The notes: generated by a model from the letters alone, not told the origin. Shown: positions 11,355-22,060, counted from the stretch's first letter. The stretch: 64,000 nt of DNA from Symbiodinium natans (GCA_905221605.1 CAJNDS010002479.1:269001-333000); one strand, 5' to 3'. Made by a program: numbers and translations.

Positions 11355-11404
11355 GGGTTTAAGGTTTAGGGTTCAGGGTTCAGGGTTTAGGGTTTAGGGT
11401 TTAG
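11355..11404. repeat. TTTAGGG/TTCAGGG tract replacing about 36 bp
   Basis: About seven G-strand units (TTTAAGG, TTTAGGG, TTCAGGG) sit between GCTGCATGAACG and GCTTGCCTTCAAGTTCAAGG. In unit 3 the same flanks (GCTGCGTGAACA at 52989, CTGGCTTTCAAGTTCAAGG at 53031) enclose AGTACTCATAAGGCGTCC and following ordinary sequence. The ordinary form is also present, inverted, in unit 2 at about 29985-30015. Confidence 0.92.
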
Positions 11405-11742
11405 CGCTTGCCTTCAAGTTCAAGGCCGACACGTGCTTGACAGACTCCGCCGTAGAAGGGGCAGCAGACGATGGTCAGCTTCGACATCCGAAAACATGCC
11501 TTTTCTTCCAGGCGATGTAGGCACGATCCTGCACAGGTTAGTTGTTCCAGGATGCTGGACTTGCATGCGAGGCGACCCGGCGATTCTGCACTCAAATCCA
11601 GCCAGTGACTTGTTGCATCTGGGTTGCGAAGACGCGCCATGACGCCCCAAAACTCACTTTCGCGATCAGTGCCCTGGACGTGCAACATGCGGTCCTGCGC
11701 AATGAAGGCAGTGATGCATGCTGCCCAGCCATACACCGCCAC
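11401..11742 (-). other. Exon-like minus-strand frame, about 113 codons
   Basis: The frame contains AVYGWAACITAFIAQDRML near its start, then a mixed hydrophilic part with WGVMARLRNPDATSHWLDL and KLTIVCCPFYGGVCQARVG, and ends at a stop created inside the telomeric tract at 11401. The hydrophobic AVYGW-AC-AFIAQD core is open in the same phase in the other D/E copies (8533-8808 minus; about 53390-53450 minus). Differences there include several synonymous changes. No start codon context or domain is recognised. Confidence 0.25.
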
Positions 11743-12690
11743 CCATGACAGAAAGCAGTGAAAGAAGCGTCAGGGTAACAAGCCCCTGTTGAAACCAGCA
11801 GCGTGGCCAAGAGGAAGCTTGATATCGTCCCTGCATGCAGATGTCACCAGCACCCTATGAGCAGGATTCATGCAAGATCAGGAGGTTGGAGCAAATCCAC
11901 TTTCAGTTCTTGGAGGACCGGCTGCCTGTCACGATCGCTCCCACAGGTTATTTGAGAGCGTGCGTGGTCTTATCGGATCAGCGGCCTCTGCCAGCTTCTT
12001 TCTCCGGCCGTAGCCTACGATCATCTCGAAAGTCGATGCTCCGCAAACTCCGTCGACCCACCGTCCGGTCTTCAGCACTGCGCCGTGGAGGACAGTGTAT
12101 GCCGGTGGCTTGTTGAGCTTCGCGGCCTCACGTTGTGCCCGCAAGTGGGAAGCATTGAGAGCCAGTGTTCTAGAACTCGGGTTTCGGGTGCCGCGCTCAT
12201 CGCTTAGACAAGCACAGGCTGTGTGGCAGGGTGCTGACTGGGTAACCGCGACAGGAGGGGTCCCTTTGTGGGTTTCCCTCGCACAGCTCCTGCGTCGGTG
12301 CTACGACCCAATGCCCTCCTTCCTACAGGGCCAGCCATAAGTGTCTGTTAAGTGTCTGTCTCGCTGCTCCCCAGGTTCCCCATTCCCATACTGTCCCAGT
12401 GCATTGGCCTCAGGTCTCTGCATTCACATGCCCGACGCCCGCCGAGGGCTCATGAACGTGGTCATTTGGGGTTTAGGGTTAGGAGGGCTCAGGGAGATGA
12501 CTTCTGGTCCTTGAAGCCTTGAACATGCCTGGTGGCCCCCCCCACACAAGGAGGTGCACCGCATTAACATGCCGTGCATTTACCGAAGTGCTTTGCGCAG
12601 ACCCCGGTATGCGCTCACACCTCTTACACTTGATAGATTCATGGTCCTTGCTGCTGAAAACGCGTCTGATCCGTGAACTATAAGGGCTCA

Positions 12691-12734
12691 CCCTAAACCC
12701 TAAGCCCTAAACCCTGAGCCCTTCAACCCTAAAC
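12691..12734. repeat. Degenerate CCCTAAA tract
   Basis: CCCTAAA, CCCTAAG, CCCTAAA, CCCTGAG variants precede CCAGGTGCCCGCATCCC. The homologous places in units 2 and 3 read GGGTGTAAACCCCTTCAACC or similar, so telomere-like content here varies between units. Confidence 0.85.
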
Positions 12735-12851
12735 CAGGTGCCCGCATCCCTATCGGCAGCCCTACGCACAGGGAAACTCACAGCGCACGTAAGATTCAGC
12801 ACCCTGGCACCTCGGCACCAGTAGCAGAGAGACAATCCTCAGCCATCTCGC

Positions 12852-13358
12852 TTGCACGTGTTCGCAGCGTTCGCAATCCTCGGCACCTTGACGTTGCTTG
12901 TTATTCCAGGCGCAACCCCCTTATTCTGCGAGGCCAAGCCGCACGCCAACGTCGTTTTCCATATTCATCCCCCATCCCTGCATCTAACATGGACATGCAC
13001 GCACGCCTTACAAGGCCTTTGCCGCGGGGCGTTCATGTCTTTCCCCATCCCGCCACCCCAACTGTCCCATGTCCACACTCTCATGTGTTGCGTAACACCA
13101 CAGTATGCGCAACAACACTTGCAGTTGTCTTTGGGCAAGCCTGAGGCAACATCTGGAACACGTCTGAACTCAACGAGTGATGTGACTTACGACGTGTTGG
13201 GGAGTTTAACCTCATGGCCTCATCATATGCAACAGAAATGGCCCTATGGTTCTTGGCCAGTCAAGCCTTCCGTTTGCTATCCGGCACATAAACTATGGAT
13301 ATGCTGGTGGCTCAAAAAAAGTGGATATGCTGGTGGCTCAAAAAAGTTAGGTCGTTAG
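12852..13358 (+). other. G-family open frame (168 codons), hydrophobic N-terminus
   Basis: Starts MHVFAAFAILGTLTLLVIPG, a hydrophobic segment that would resemble a signal peptide or membrane anchor, then KPHANVVFHIH and HVHTLMCC. Three other copies have the same frame (32413-32718, 34767-35072, 55230-55589). Net indels in the first about 75 codons are multiples of three (15, 12 and 6 bases, plus a compensating pair), but other frames stay open too. The two unit 2 copies differ mostly nonsynonymously, which argues against present-day constraint. Confidence 0.25.
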
Positions 13359-13476
13359 CCAAAAAGAGAGCTGTGCTCGCAGTCACCTGCTAGTTGCCAA
13401 GTCCGTGAATGCGTTTGCAACCGGATTTTGTCGGTTTCGGAGCCGCCAGCGGCGGTTTTGAAACAGATGTGGTGAC

Positions 13477-13674
13477 TTGAAGCGATGCGCCATGACCCAC
13501 ATCAGGAGCATCTCCAGGGAGAAAGTTCGCCTCGCCTCGGCACAAGTTCATAGGACTGCGCCTCTAAACCTCTGCGCTCCATTCCTTGAAGAGCTTGAGA
13601 TAGCATCAATCTGGGCTTGGGGTGGATTCGGGTCTTCCTCCCAAGCCACAAAATTTCTTGAGAAGGATGAGTAG
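13477..13674 (+). other. H-family open frame (65 codons), strongest shared frame
   Basis: The frame contains TAPLNLCAPFLEELEIASIW then SSQATKFLEKDE and a stop. The same phase and stop occur in unit 2 twice (33249-33461, 35353-35565) and in unit 3 (55886-56077). The LCAPFLEELEIASIW core is identical in protein in all but one position of one copy, while its DNA has synonymous differences (TGC/TGT, ATC/ATT). It could be a terminal exon relic. No family recognised. Confidence 0.3.
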
Positions 13675-14856
13675 ACCTTCAGCAACTTGTTGGAGTTGAA
13701 GGGGTGCACAAGAGCCAATTCGGAACCCGAATTCCAGGACCCTCGGGCATGCTTTATGTCCTAAAATTCTAAGCGAAGCCGACACCTTGAACAGCACGCC
13801 TTCGCAAACCCCTACCCTCACCAGCTTTCGCGCCCCTCTTTTCCAATTCCGCTTGAGGTTGTTGGACACGAGAGGTAATGAGAAGCAAGGAAACAGTATG
13901 CTCAAGAGCGTGTCAGAAGGCCTGAGGGTGGATAGGACCTGAGCGGTAAGCTGCGGGGCAGCCCGGTGACAAAAATGGCTCTTAGAATTGTGCAAGCTCG
14001 GCAAAGCGCTTAAACCCTAAACCCTTAACGGCCCTAAACCCTTAGGCCCCAAACCCTGCTGCGAGCTTCCTGAGCCAACCAGCTCAAACACTCAATTTGC
14101 GGTGATCGGTGTGCTCGCAAGAGGCCAGGACTAACAGGGCTCTTAAGGGAGGGGGGGGGGTTCATGGGGGGTAGGTACCTAGGGAACCTTGGGTTTCATA
14201 CCCCCCTTGAACCCTAAACCCTGAAGCCTAAACACTAAACCCCCCTTGAAGCGTTCCCTGAAGAAACCTATACAGGACAGTCCTAATTTTGGGCTGTGGG
14301 TGGATGGGATGCCCCAGTTCAAGGGTGTCTGTGGTGTTGGATCGGGCCGGGGCTTTTGCAGTAGTTCGGGTTTAGGGCTTAGGGAGGGTTTATAGGGTTT
14401 ATAGGGTTTAAGGTGTCGGTTTAGGGTTTAGGGTTTAGGGTTTAGGGTTATAGAGGTCAGCATCTCATGGTCTAGCTTTTTTCTAGTCAAGCGATTATCG
14501 AGGTTTGGGAGAATACCCGCCCGCCCAAAGATATCCCATAACACTAAGAACAAAGCGTGTCTTCGTTCACCCTTTTACGCTTCAGTTGCTCAAGGAACTA
14601 AAGCAAAGCAAGGCCCAGTTATGTGGGTCCCCAAGGTGTGCTGTGCCGGGACCCACAATGATTGACCTTCTTCGATTTTCGGTGTGCCTCACGAGATGTT
14701 AAGCCTGCCGGAGACCTTTAGGTGGTCTGTTGGGGATGCCAAACTAGGTGAGGGATGGAGGCCTGTTAGGTGGGGTCACACCCACGCATCCTGGTGGTCA
14801 TTTCGTTTTGGTGGGTTGGGGGTTGGGATGGAGGCCTTTTACAGGCCAAAGCCAAA

Positions 14857-14882
14857 TGATCACCCACGTGCATGGGTGATCA
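14857..14882. other. Perfect 10-bp stem hairpin
   Basis: TGATCACCCA, a six-base CGTGCA loop, then TGGGTGATCA. Just downstream (15000-15070) GAGCATTGGTCCCTGAG-type sequence is directly repeated and contains the palindrome GGTCCCTGAGGGACC, so this part of the private insertion is structured. Confidence 0.8.
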
Positions 14883-14884
14883 CT

Positions 14885-14953
14885 GGTGGGTTGGGGTGGG
14901 TTGGGGTTGGGGGGTGGGGCCGGTGGGTGGGGGGGGGGGGGGTGGGGGGGGGG
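14885..14953. repeat. G-rich low-complexity tract
   Basis: GGGTTGGGG units followed by runs of up to about 12 G. This composition is G-quadruplex prone on the plus strand. Long Gly- or Pro-rich frames across it are composition artefacts. Confidence 0.9.
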
Positions 14954-17833
14954 AAGCAAACCAAAAAGTCCACCGCACAGCCCTGGAGGGACCCCAATTG
15001 GCTGACAGCATTGGTCCCTGAGAAACCACAATGATTGAATGGCTGAGAGCATTGGTCCCTGAGGGACCAAAAGTCTTATAGGGTTTAAATATACATGTGA
15101 TTGAGAAGGTTTGGGTTTTAGGGTTTAGGGTTTATTTGTAAGAGACCTCGTTCAAAAGGGGTTTGTTTGTTTATGTTAAGGGGGCTGCGCCCACAGGCCG
15201 GCAGTAGCCCAGATGCTTGGAACCGCTTGGGGGCGAGGGGAGGGGCCCATCTCATACACCGCAGAAGCAAGGCTGGAAGCCTCAAAACAAAGCTTTCCCC
15301 TCAGACACCATCACACACCACCCATCCCCACCACCCCGCCACAGCAGCAAGGACCTCTTCAGAATCCAAGCCGCAACCTGTTTCTAGTATCGGCCATATC
15401 GGCCTCTCGGGCAGATGCGAACTCTCCTCTCGGGCTCTCGGTCCTGGGAAGAAAAGGGTCACTTCTCCAAATATTTAGGGTACCCCAAAGGGACCCCCAT
15501 GATGAGAGTTGATCATGTGTAGAGTTGCACAATCACTTGTTCGCACCTTCTCACACTAGTCACACTAGTCAAGCTCAGCCCTGCCAGGCCATTCGAGAAC
15601 GACGGCGGTCTTGCGGCTCATCGTGGACCGAGCTTAACAAGCGAGGCGAGGATTGACAGGATGTGTATGGGAGTAACATGGGGGTTTAGGGTTTAGGGTT
15701 CAGGGTTTGTGGTTGTTTCAACGGCAAGGCTGCAGACAGCTGAGGCCCTGACAACCAGGCGTCCTTTGAGGCTGTATGTCTCTATGTCACACGCCTCCCA
15801 TGCATAATCTCGAGCGAACAGGCTCAGCTCGGAGCAGTGTGGAGTATGGTAGACAGCAACATGTCGTGAGAGCTTGCGAGCCAATCGCACCTCTGGACAC
15901 GAGTTTGTGCACATTCTGCACCGCCCGTCGGCGCCGATGAGCACGTCGCCCCCTTGTAGTTTCATTTTAGCGCCTCACTCAGCCTTTAATATGCTAAAGA
16001 GGCGAGGTGAGGATTGAAATTGTTGCAGGACTTGTATGGAGCAGGCGTGGTGTCTGGAGTTTCGTAAGATCTGAGCTGTTACCCGTGCACCCACGCAGAT
16101 GCACAGAGGAGCTGTGATGTTTGGAACGCCTACTGGAGTGGTCAGTCGGGGTTCTCACTTCTACAGGGAGCCCGTGGCTTCGGCTTGACACGAGCAAGCG
16201 CCGAAACCCTCAGCCATTCAAGTAAGCATGGGGTGGTCACGAATGCCCAAAACTCTATAAGGCGATGACTAGGCGATGGGAACACCTGAAACGCGACACC
16301 CTCAGTGAATGAAGCGTTGTGGTGGGCTATAACCTTGACTTTTCTCAAAGCAACACCTTCAGACATCAAGCGCGAATAGATGATGCTGGAACCCTGTCAA
16401 GCGATGGGAGCGCTTGAAAAGCGACACCCCTCATGTTGCGTCCATTAGCACCGCCAGCCGGTTTTTGGCAGTCGCTCACGTATCTTCAAGGAGTGTGTGA
16501 TCCGAAAGAAGCGGCCGCCCTGGCACTCATGCTGTCCTGCTTGGGCTAGCATCTAGCAGCTATGTGCCACCTGAATTGGACATGAGAGGTTCCAGGATTT
16601 CGGGAAAAATCAACAAGCATCTGGGGGAACAAGCTGGTAGGTCTAGGGGAGATGTCAAGCGCCCGCTTGCTTAATTTCGAACTAAGAACGACTGGCAGAC
16701 AGCTGCCCCGAGTTGCCAGGATGCTTCGGAGACCCGCCAAAGTCCTTTCTGCAATCATTCTGGGCCTGCAGGGAGGGTGCACTTGCCCCAAGGCCACGCC
16801 CCCGTTCCACATGAAACTGGCGATCGCCCACGTCGAGCAAGGGAGCCAACCAAAAGAAACAGAAATTGCAGAGATCGCTGGCTCTGGCTCCCGCCTCTTT
16901 CAACACCACGCATGTGCATCCCGTCATGCGCCGGTTGCAGATAAAACTGGTGAGCGTCTACATGGAGCAATGGAGCCAGCCAAAAGAAACATAAATTGCA
17001 GAGATCACTGGCGCCGGCTCCGGCGGTTTTTCACAAAACGCCTCCGCATTCCGTCGACTCGCAGATGGCCTACTTGCATGCTGGCGTGAGTGCCTCTTGC
17101 ACCGTTCACGTCCCTGAGCATTGTGCAGTGCCGTTCGGGTCTGCATTGAAGGCCGCACTCGCCCCAATGTTGTGCGTTCGTCCTAGACCAGATTGGTGAG
17201 CGACATGGAGCAACGAAGCCAGTCAAAAAAGACAGAAATTGAAGAGCTCACTGGCTCTAGCTCCCGCCTCTTTCAAATCCCTGCATCTGCCTCCTGTCGA
17301 ATCGCAGATGGCCTTCTGTCATGCTGACGTGGGTGGCTTGTGCACCGTGCACATCCCCGAACATGCCGCACCCGAGCATGCCGCCCCTAGCTGCCTGGAT
17401 GCTATCCTTTCTACAATCATTCTGGCCCTGCAGGGAGGGCGCATTTGCCCCAAGGGCACGTCCCCGTTCCAAACTGGTGAGCGCCCACATCGAGCAATGG
17501 AGCCAGCCAAAAGAAGCTGAAATTGCAGAGATCGCTGGCTCCGGCTCCCGAGGTTTTTCACAAAACGCATTCGCATTCCGTCGACTCGCAGATGGCCTGC
17601 TCGCAATGCTGGCGTGGGTGCCTCTTGCACCATTGACGTCCCATGCAGAGCACGTTTCCCTCGTTTCCCTCCAAAGGGTCGTGAATGCAATGCCTTGTGG
17701 GCCCGCAGGGAGGGCCGCGCTCGCCCCAACATTGCGCGTTCGTCCCAGACCAGATTGGTGAGCCACACGGAGCAACGAAGCCAACCAGGGGTAGGTGTGA
17801 GGCTCGGACTTGCGAGCGATGCACTTGATGTCC

Positions 17834-17867
17834 AAAACCCTATATAAACCCTAAACCCTAAACCCTT
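17834..17867. repeat. CCCTAAA tract inserted in the K block
   Basis: About four units (AAAACCC, TATATAAACCC, TAAACCC) sit between GCACTTGATGT and AGAAGTTGGACAG. Four homologous copies (37669, 40259, 57736, 60610) read ACTTGATGTGATCGGCTTGA then the same downstream sequence, with no telomeric bases. Confidence 0.94.
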
Positions 17868-18643
17868 GGTAGAAGTTGGACAGAAAGCTCGTTCTGAGTC
17901 TGGGTCCCACTTCTCTGAATTCCACAGAGATCTGCACGTTGACTCCGGGATGGCCCTTGCACCCTTTGGCTCCTTTAGGCTTTAGGGGGGTTGAGGGCTC
18001 GGGCGGTGAACATGCTGTGTGAGCTTTATGGCAAAGAGCTTGCTGCGTAGCCTAAACTCGCAGCTTGGAAAGCGTTGAGGATGCAACGGCGAACTTCCGA
18101 AACCCCAAACCCCAAACCCTAGCGGGCCTGGCCCTTAGCCCTAAACCCTAAGCCCCAATCACCCTAACCTGCACTTTGTATGGCAAGAAGCAGCTTTGAC
18201 GTCCCAAGCAGCAGACATGCAGCAAGTGGCAGTCAAACTGTCTACTCAGCGCGGAAAGGGTGGCACTGAAGCACATGGGTTCAGGGTCCAGAGAGTGTTT
18301 TGGGTTATGTGGCCACGGGTGGCAAGGCCATCGTGGGACTTTGTTCGGGTGACTGTGAGGGTGTTTGACTCTAACCGAGGAGCCATGAGCCACAACATGT
18401 CTAAAGCCTGAAAACCGACACCTGAATCCCTGACTTTTCAGTAGGGAATTGGCTTGAGGAGCCTCTACTGCGCCGTAGGGAATCTCCGACTTGAGTCCGT
18501 TCCTCTCACATGTCTCTCCATCCTAGGACCCAGAGTGGGTCGTTATTCCCTTTTTGTAAGAGAGTAGGCCTTTATTCTCTTGTTTCAGGGCTCAGGTTCC
18601 CTCATGAACCCCCTTAAACCAAAAAGGGTACCCTGCGCCTAGC

Positions 18644-18895
18644 ATGTCATTGCATGTTTGCCTTTCAGCTTCTCTCGATCTCGACCTGGCTTCACCCAGC
18701 GTCCAATGGTCAAGTGGCCTGGAGTCTTTCTTGGCGGGAGACCTGGAAGTTACGGCCAGTCCCTCGGCATCCCTCGGCCGTTTAATTTTGCTTGAGCTTT
18801 CCATGTTGGACGCTGGCTGGCTCTGGCCACCCAGAGCCGAACCGTTGAAAGCCTTCCAGGCACGCCCACTCTGCGTGCTGCATGTGCAGCGATAG
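18644..18895 (+). other. P-family open frame (83 codons)
   Basis: The frame reads CLSASLDLDLASPSVQW and ends with LHVQR and a stop. Related frames are open at about 38507-38770, 41086-41350, 58747-59034 and 60892-61107. A second overlapping phase is also open in some copies. Substitutions between the two unit 2 copies are about three synonymous to five nonsynonymous by eye. Unrecognised, possibly an exon relic. Confidence 0.2.
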
Positions 18896-19299
18896 CTCGG
18901 CGCCAGACATGTACACCCCAGTAAGAGTCGGAGCCACAAGCATGAGAATGTTGGGGCGTTCTACTGCAGACCGTACCCCACGTGCACGGGTGACCGGAGA
19001 CAGCCGCTCAGCATGGAAAGTGGTCTCAACCCTGCCGCCTTGAGAATGCCACTCCCTCGCATGCGCACGTGCCCTTGTGTTCAGAGCCTACGTCCCTGTC
19101 GCAAGGTGTCAGCACCATCCTTTCTGCCGCGGCGGGGCCTTCTTCGAGCTAAGAGTCTCCGGCATCTCCGCCGTCTGAGCCTTGGCCATGGTCTGGAGCA
19201 GAGGGCCTTTGAAGTCTTGATAGGACACGGTACAAGTGCTGTGTTCAAAAGCGCTTCGCGTCTTTGTGACATAAAATGAGCCGGTGAAGCCGTAAGAGT

Positions 19300-19700
19300 C
19301 GGAGTCGGCAGGCCGCACTTGCGTCTGCATGCCCTTCTTTATGTCTTCCGTGGCCAGAAGACAGCAGGCCGCAGGCGAAAGTTTGCTCTCAACCTGGGTT
19401 CCCTGGCATCAGCTGCTGCTTCGATAGGTTGCAGCAGAGACAAGGGCTTTCGTAGGGAACCAAGGCACGTCACAGGCATGTCCAATTGTCCAATCTTCCT
19501 TCGCCCCAGCACTCAAAATGTTCGCGTCCGCCCCTGCCGCCACCCGCTGATCAAGTGCACGTGCCCTCGGAAACCCTAAGACCTGAGACCTACAGCCTAA
19601 AGGCCCCCAATCCTAAAGCCTGGATCTGGAGGACCAGAATCCGTAAGCTGCAAGCCCTGAGGTTTGCCACTACGCACTGAACACTCAATCCTAAACTGGC
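19300..19700 (+). repeat. Q module, copy 1
   Basis: Homologous to 42000-42440 and 61830-62290 (CTGCATGCCCTTCTTTATGT at 19325, 42036 and 61862; CTTTCGTAGGGAACCAAGGC is private here). The frame MPFFMSSAARKQQATGE is open in units 2 and 3 but not in the same phase in unit 1. No family recognised. 18961-19299 is private with nothing recognised. Confidence 0.85.
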
Positions 19701-20560
19701 CCTGAACCCTAGAGTAGGCTTTTAGGCAGGCCCTTGGGACATCTTATGTTTTCCCTTATTGGGCTGAAGAGGATCATATTCAAGAGTGTTTTTCAGAGGG
19801 TTTTCACGGTCATCCCTAGGCTGTCTGCTGGTTCCCTGCAGTGTGTTTGAGAGGTCAGCGAGGCAGGGCGTCAAAACAAGGACAGTCCGAGAGTTTCAAA
19901 CCCCTAACCTTGTCACTGCGGACTCACGTGTGAGGCGTGGGCAGTGCGGGTGGCAAAAAAGACGTAGCTTGGCCAAATCAGGCCCATCCTCGCGAGCGTC
20001 TCAGGGTATAGGCGCGCCTCTCCGTTGCCTTAGCACGGGCGAGCCATGCGACGTGCCGACTTAAAGCTAAAGCCGTGCTGGCCATCGATCCACTCGACTT
20101 CACTCACCCGGAGCGCGTGCAATGTTGCAAGGCTGCGTGAGTGTGGCAGGTTTGGCTCAGCATGTTGCCTTTCGACGCCCTCTTAGACCTCCTTGCTCAT
20201 GTGGAACTAGTTTGCAAGAAGGGCCCCAAGAAGGCACCACCTACTTTCGTACACCCCCATGCAGCTCATGTCTGTGCTTTCCTTGTGCGCGTCTACGCGG
20301 CTGTCTTGCGCAGGCCTTATCCGGCCTCCACGTACCAAGGCAGCCGGTGGAGTGGCCTTGCTGCAAAAATGTGCGAAGCAAAAGTCGCAAAACCCTGCGA
20401 CCCGCTTGTAGGCTTCGACCGAAAGGTTCAAGGAGGCGTCCGCAAGGCATCGCAAGGGTGGGAAGGAATGACACTTCACGTTGACGCAGAGATGGCTGAG
20501 GCTTTGCAAGGCACCGCTTAGCACAAACCGATGGGTCGGTTTTCAGGGATAATTACTGCT
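19701..20560. other. Unit 1 private segment containing the 20162-20521 frame
   Basis: Not found in units 2 or 3, where Q passes quickly into S. Apart from the 20162-20521 frame and overlapping short frames, no feature is recognised in 19701-20160. Confidence 0.6.
20162..20521 (+). CDS. Candidate unknown protein or exon, 119 aa
   Basis: Starts at ATG 20162 (the phase is open from 20141 after a stop at 20138) and ends at TAG 20519-20521. It reads MLPFDALLDLLAHVELVCKK, has a hydrophobic VCAFLVRVYAAVL stretch about residue 40, and a charged C-terminal half ending HVDAEMAEALQGTA. The composition is balanced and helix-like, more credible than most frames here, but a 105-codon minus frame overlaps. 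It is single-copy, so conservation cannot be used. No family recognised, and it may be part of a spliced gene. Confidence 0.3.
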   Translation: MLPFDALLDLLAHVELVCKKGPKKAPPTFVHPHAAHVCAFLVRVYAAVLRRPYPASTYQGSRWSGLAAKMCEAKVAKPCDPLVGFDRKVQGGVRKASQGWEGMTLHVDAEMAEALQGTA

Positions 20561-22060
20561 CCCTAAAGCCCACGCTTTAAACTCTAGATTGCAGCGTCGA
20601 CTGGATGCCATCGAGCACGTCCCGATATTTCCCACAGCCCTTGACACCAAGCCTGCACGACAAAAGCAGATGAATCGCCTGCATTGGTGCATGTCGGCAT
20701 GAACACCAATGCTGCGCGCTTGCCACTTGAGCTTCACGCAGCCGTCCTGGAACTGCTTGGGATGCTCCACTTTCATGCGATCGGCATGTAGAATCGAGGC
20801 TCATTTTGGGGCCCCCACCCCCTTTTGAAACTCGCATCCTGACTCGCTGGTCTTTGCAGCATGCCCGCCCTGCGATCCCGAATTCTTGACGATCCGGTTC
20901 TCGGCACAGCTCCCTTACAAGGCTTCGTGTAGGTGCGTCCGGGTTGACACGAACTTGAAAGCCAGACAATGCTGACACTGCTGTCGGATTTCTTCTCTCG
21001 AGCACAGGACATGCTTGGGATGCTCCGCTTTCATTTGATCGGCATGTAGAATCGAGGCTCACTTTGGGGGCCCTCCCCCACCCGTTTTGAAACTCGCATC
21101 CTGACTCGCTGGTCTTTGTGCAACACGCACGCCTCCGATCCCGAATTCTCGACGATCCAATTCCCGGCACAGCTCCTTTACAACACTTTGTGTAGGTGCG
21201 TCCGAGTTGACACGAACTTGAAACCCAGACCGCGGTGAGACGGCTGTCGGACTTCTTGTCTCGAACTGTAGCAAGGCGGCAGTATCTGAGTGCCGTTAAG
21301 AGCCGTTGATGTCAGCTGAGACATGCTCAGGTTGACATCATGTGCAGTGCCAAAGCATAAGTGCCGCTAACCAAGCATGGCGCGGCATGCAAATCTCGAG
21401 TCGCGATCTAGACTAGACAAACACAGGCCCTATGAAGCATGACACAGTCCTCGTGCTCATTCCCTGCACAGCTGTAGGCCATGACACGGCCCTGACATCC
21501 TCAGCAGTCGCCCCGGGCGTGACAAAGAGCTCGTACATCAAGCCGGATGAAGAGTTCTGCGCTCCTCGATGCTAGTTCTTCAGAGGCCCCGCACTTGAGA
21601 GCCTCAGCAAATCCCGCTCACACAGCCGTCGTGCGAAGCTCGTTTCTCATGATGAAGTCAACCGGATCCCACTCTTGGCTAGCCAGATGAGGAAACAGGA
21701 AGCATCTCGATGCATTCGCTTGTTTCCAGATGTGAGCGGCGCGCGAAAAAGGTTCGCTTTTGGCGTGTCCAGAACTTGTAGGCTTTAGGCTTCGGGTTGA
21801 CAGTTGGGATCGAAAGATCTGTGATCTGTGAACTTCCTTCACGTATTTCAGAATTGTTAAATTATGCGGGAAACCTCACTAGAATGAGAGGTACGTATAT
21901 CAAGGTATAGTCTGGCGTCGTCAACCTCGCAGGGTCTGCCTTAAAGAGGTGTGATGAGTGGGTAGACTCTTGAAGCGCTTGGACTGAGTTTCTTCAAAGA
22001 ATTGATTTTGTAATGTACGTCTTAGTGAAATGATCCCTGTCACTCTTCAGAATCCCCTCT
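20561..22060 (+). repeat. S module, copy 1, with an internal tandem duplication
   Basis: Homologous to 42481-43290 and 62311-63110 from about 21190 on. Upstream, 20758-21015 and 21018-21271 are two imperfect tandem copies of about 255 bp (GATCGGCATGTAGAATCGAG at 20779 and 21038). One minus-strand frame (20577-21170, 197 codons) runs through both duplicates. No family recognised. Confidence 0.85.
21618..21842 (-). other. S-family minus frame (74 codons)
   Basis: Contains EPFSRAAHIWKQANASRCFL and EWDPVDFIMRNEL. The homologous frames in units 2 and 3 (42748-43035 and 62650-62904, minus) have six additional residues (DFEPTD) after CFLF, an in-frame 18-base difference. Upstream the phase differs from the other copies because of a two-base insertion near 21750. 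Probable relic. Confidence 0.25.

Larger units (their letters stand above)
11131..12480 (+). repeat. D/E module, copy 2 of unit 1
   Basis: Same landmarks as 7976-9100 (GTGCCAAGAGCCAGGCTGAT at 11240, GTGAAAGAAGCGTCAGGGT near 11760, CATGCAAGATCAGGAGGTTG near 11871) plus the downstream part GCTTGTTGAGCTTCGCGGC (12108), shared with 54283. It is preceded by CCCTAAA/CTCTAAA variants at 11095-11130. A small GGGGTTTAGGGTTAGG insertion lies at 12470-12485, where units 2 and 3 read GGGGATACAGGG and GGGGTTACAG. Confidence 0.85.
12735..13960 (+). repeat. G/H module, copy 1
   Basis: Homologous to 32330-33720, 34675-35800 and 55205-56330. Landmarks are CAATCCTCGGCACCTTGACG (12873) and CATTCCTTGAAGAGCTTGAG (13581, shared with all copies). 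It contains a local direct duplication of about 27 bp (GGATATGCTGGTGGCTCAAA at 13294 and 13322). Confidence 0.88.
13961..16134. other. 2.2-kb private insertion of unit 1, rich in telomere-like and G-rich tracts
   Basis: Interrupts the I part of the array: homology to other units stops after GTGGATAGGACCTG (about 13940) and resumes at GGAGTGGTCAGTCGGGG (16136). It holds telomere-like tracts at 14011-14058, 14208-14245, 14366-14450, 15115-15134 and 15684-15712, G-runs at 14151-14160 and 14885-14953, and a hairpin at 14857. Frames in 14505-15512 are short or G/C-run driven, and 15693-15965 is an undistinguished minus frame. No gene recognised. Confidence 0.7.
16135..18960 (+). repeat. K block, single copy in unit 1
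   Basis: Homologous to the duplicated blocks of units 2 and 3. Parts in order: GGTCAGTCGGGGTTCTCAC; GCGGCCGCCCTGGCACTCAT; an internal series of imperfect repeats built on TGAAACTGGTGAGCG and GAGCAATGGAGCCAGCC (16755-17800); GGCCCTTGCACCCTTTGG; GAATTGGCTTGAGGAGCCTC; and GTCCAATGGTCAAGTGGCC. No family recognised in any frame. Confidence 0.87.
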
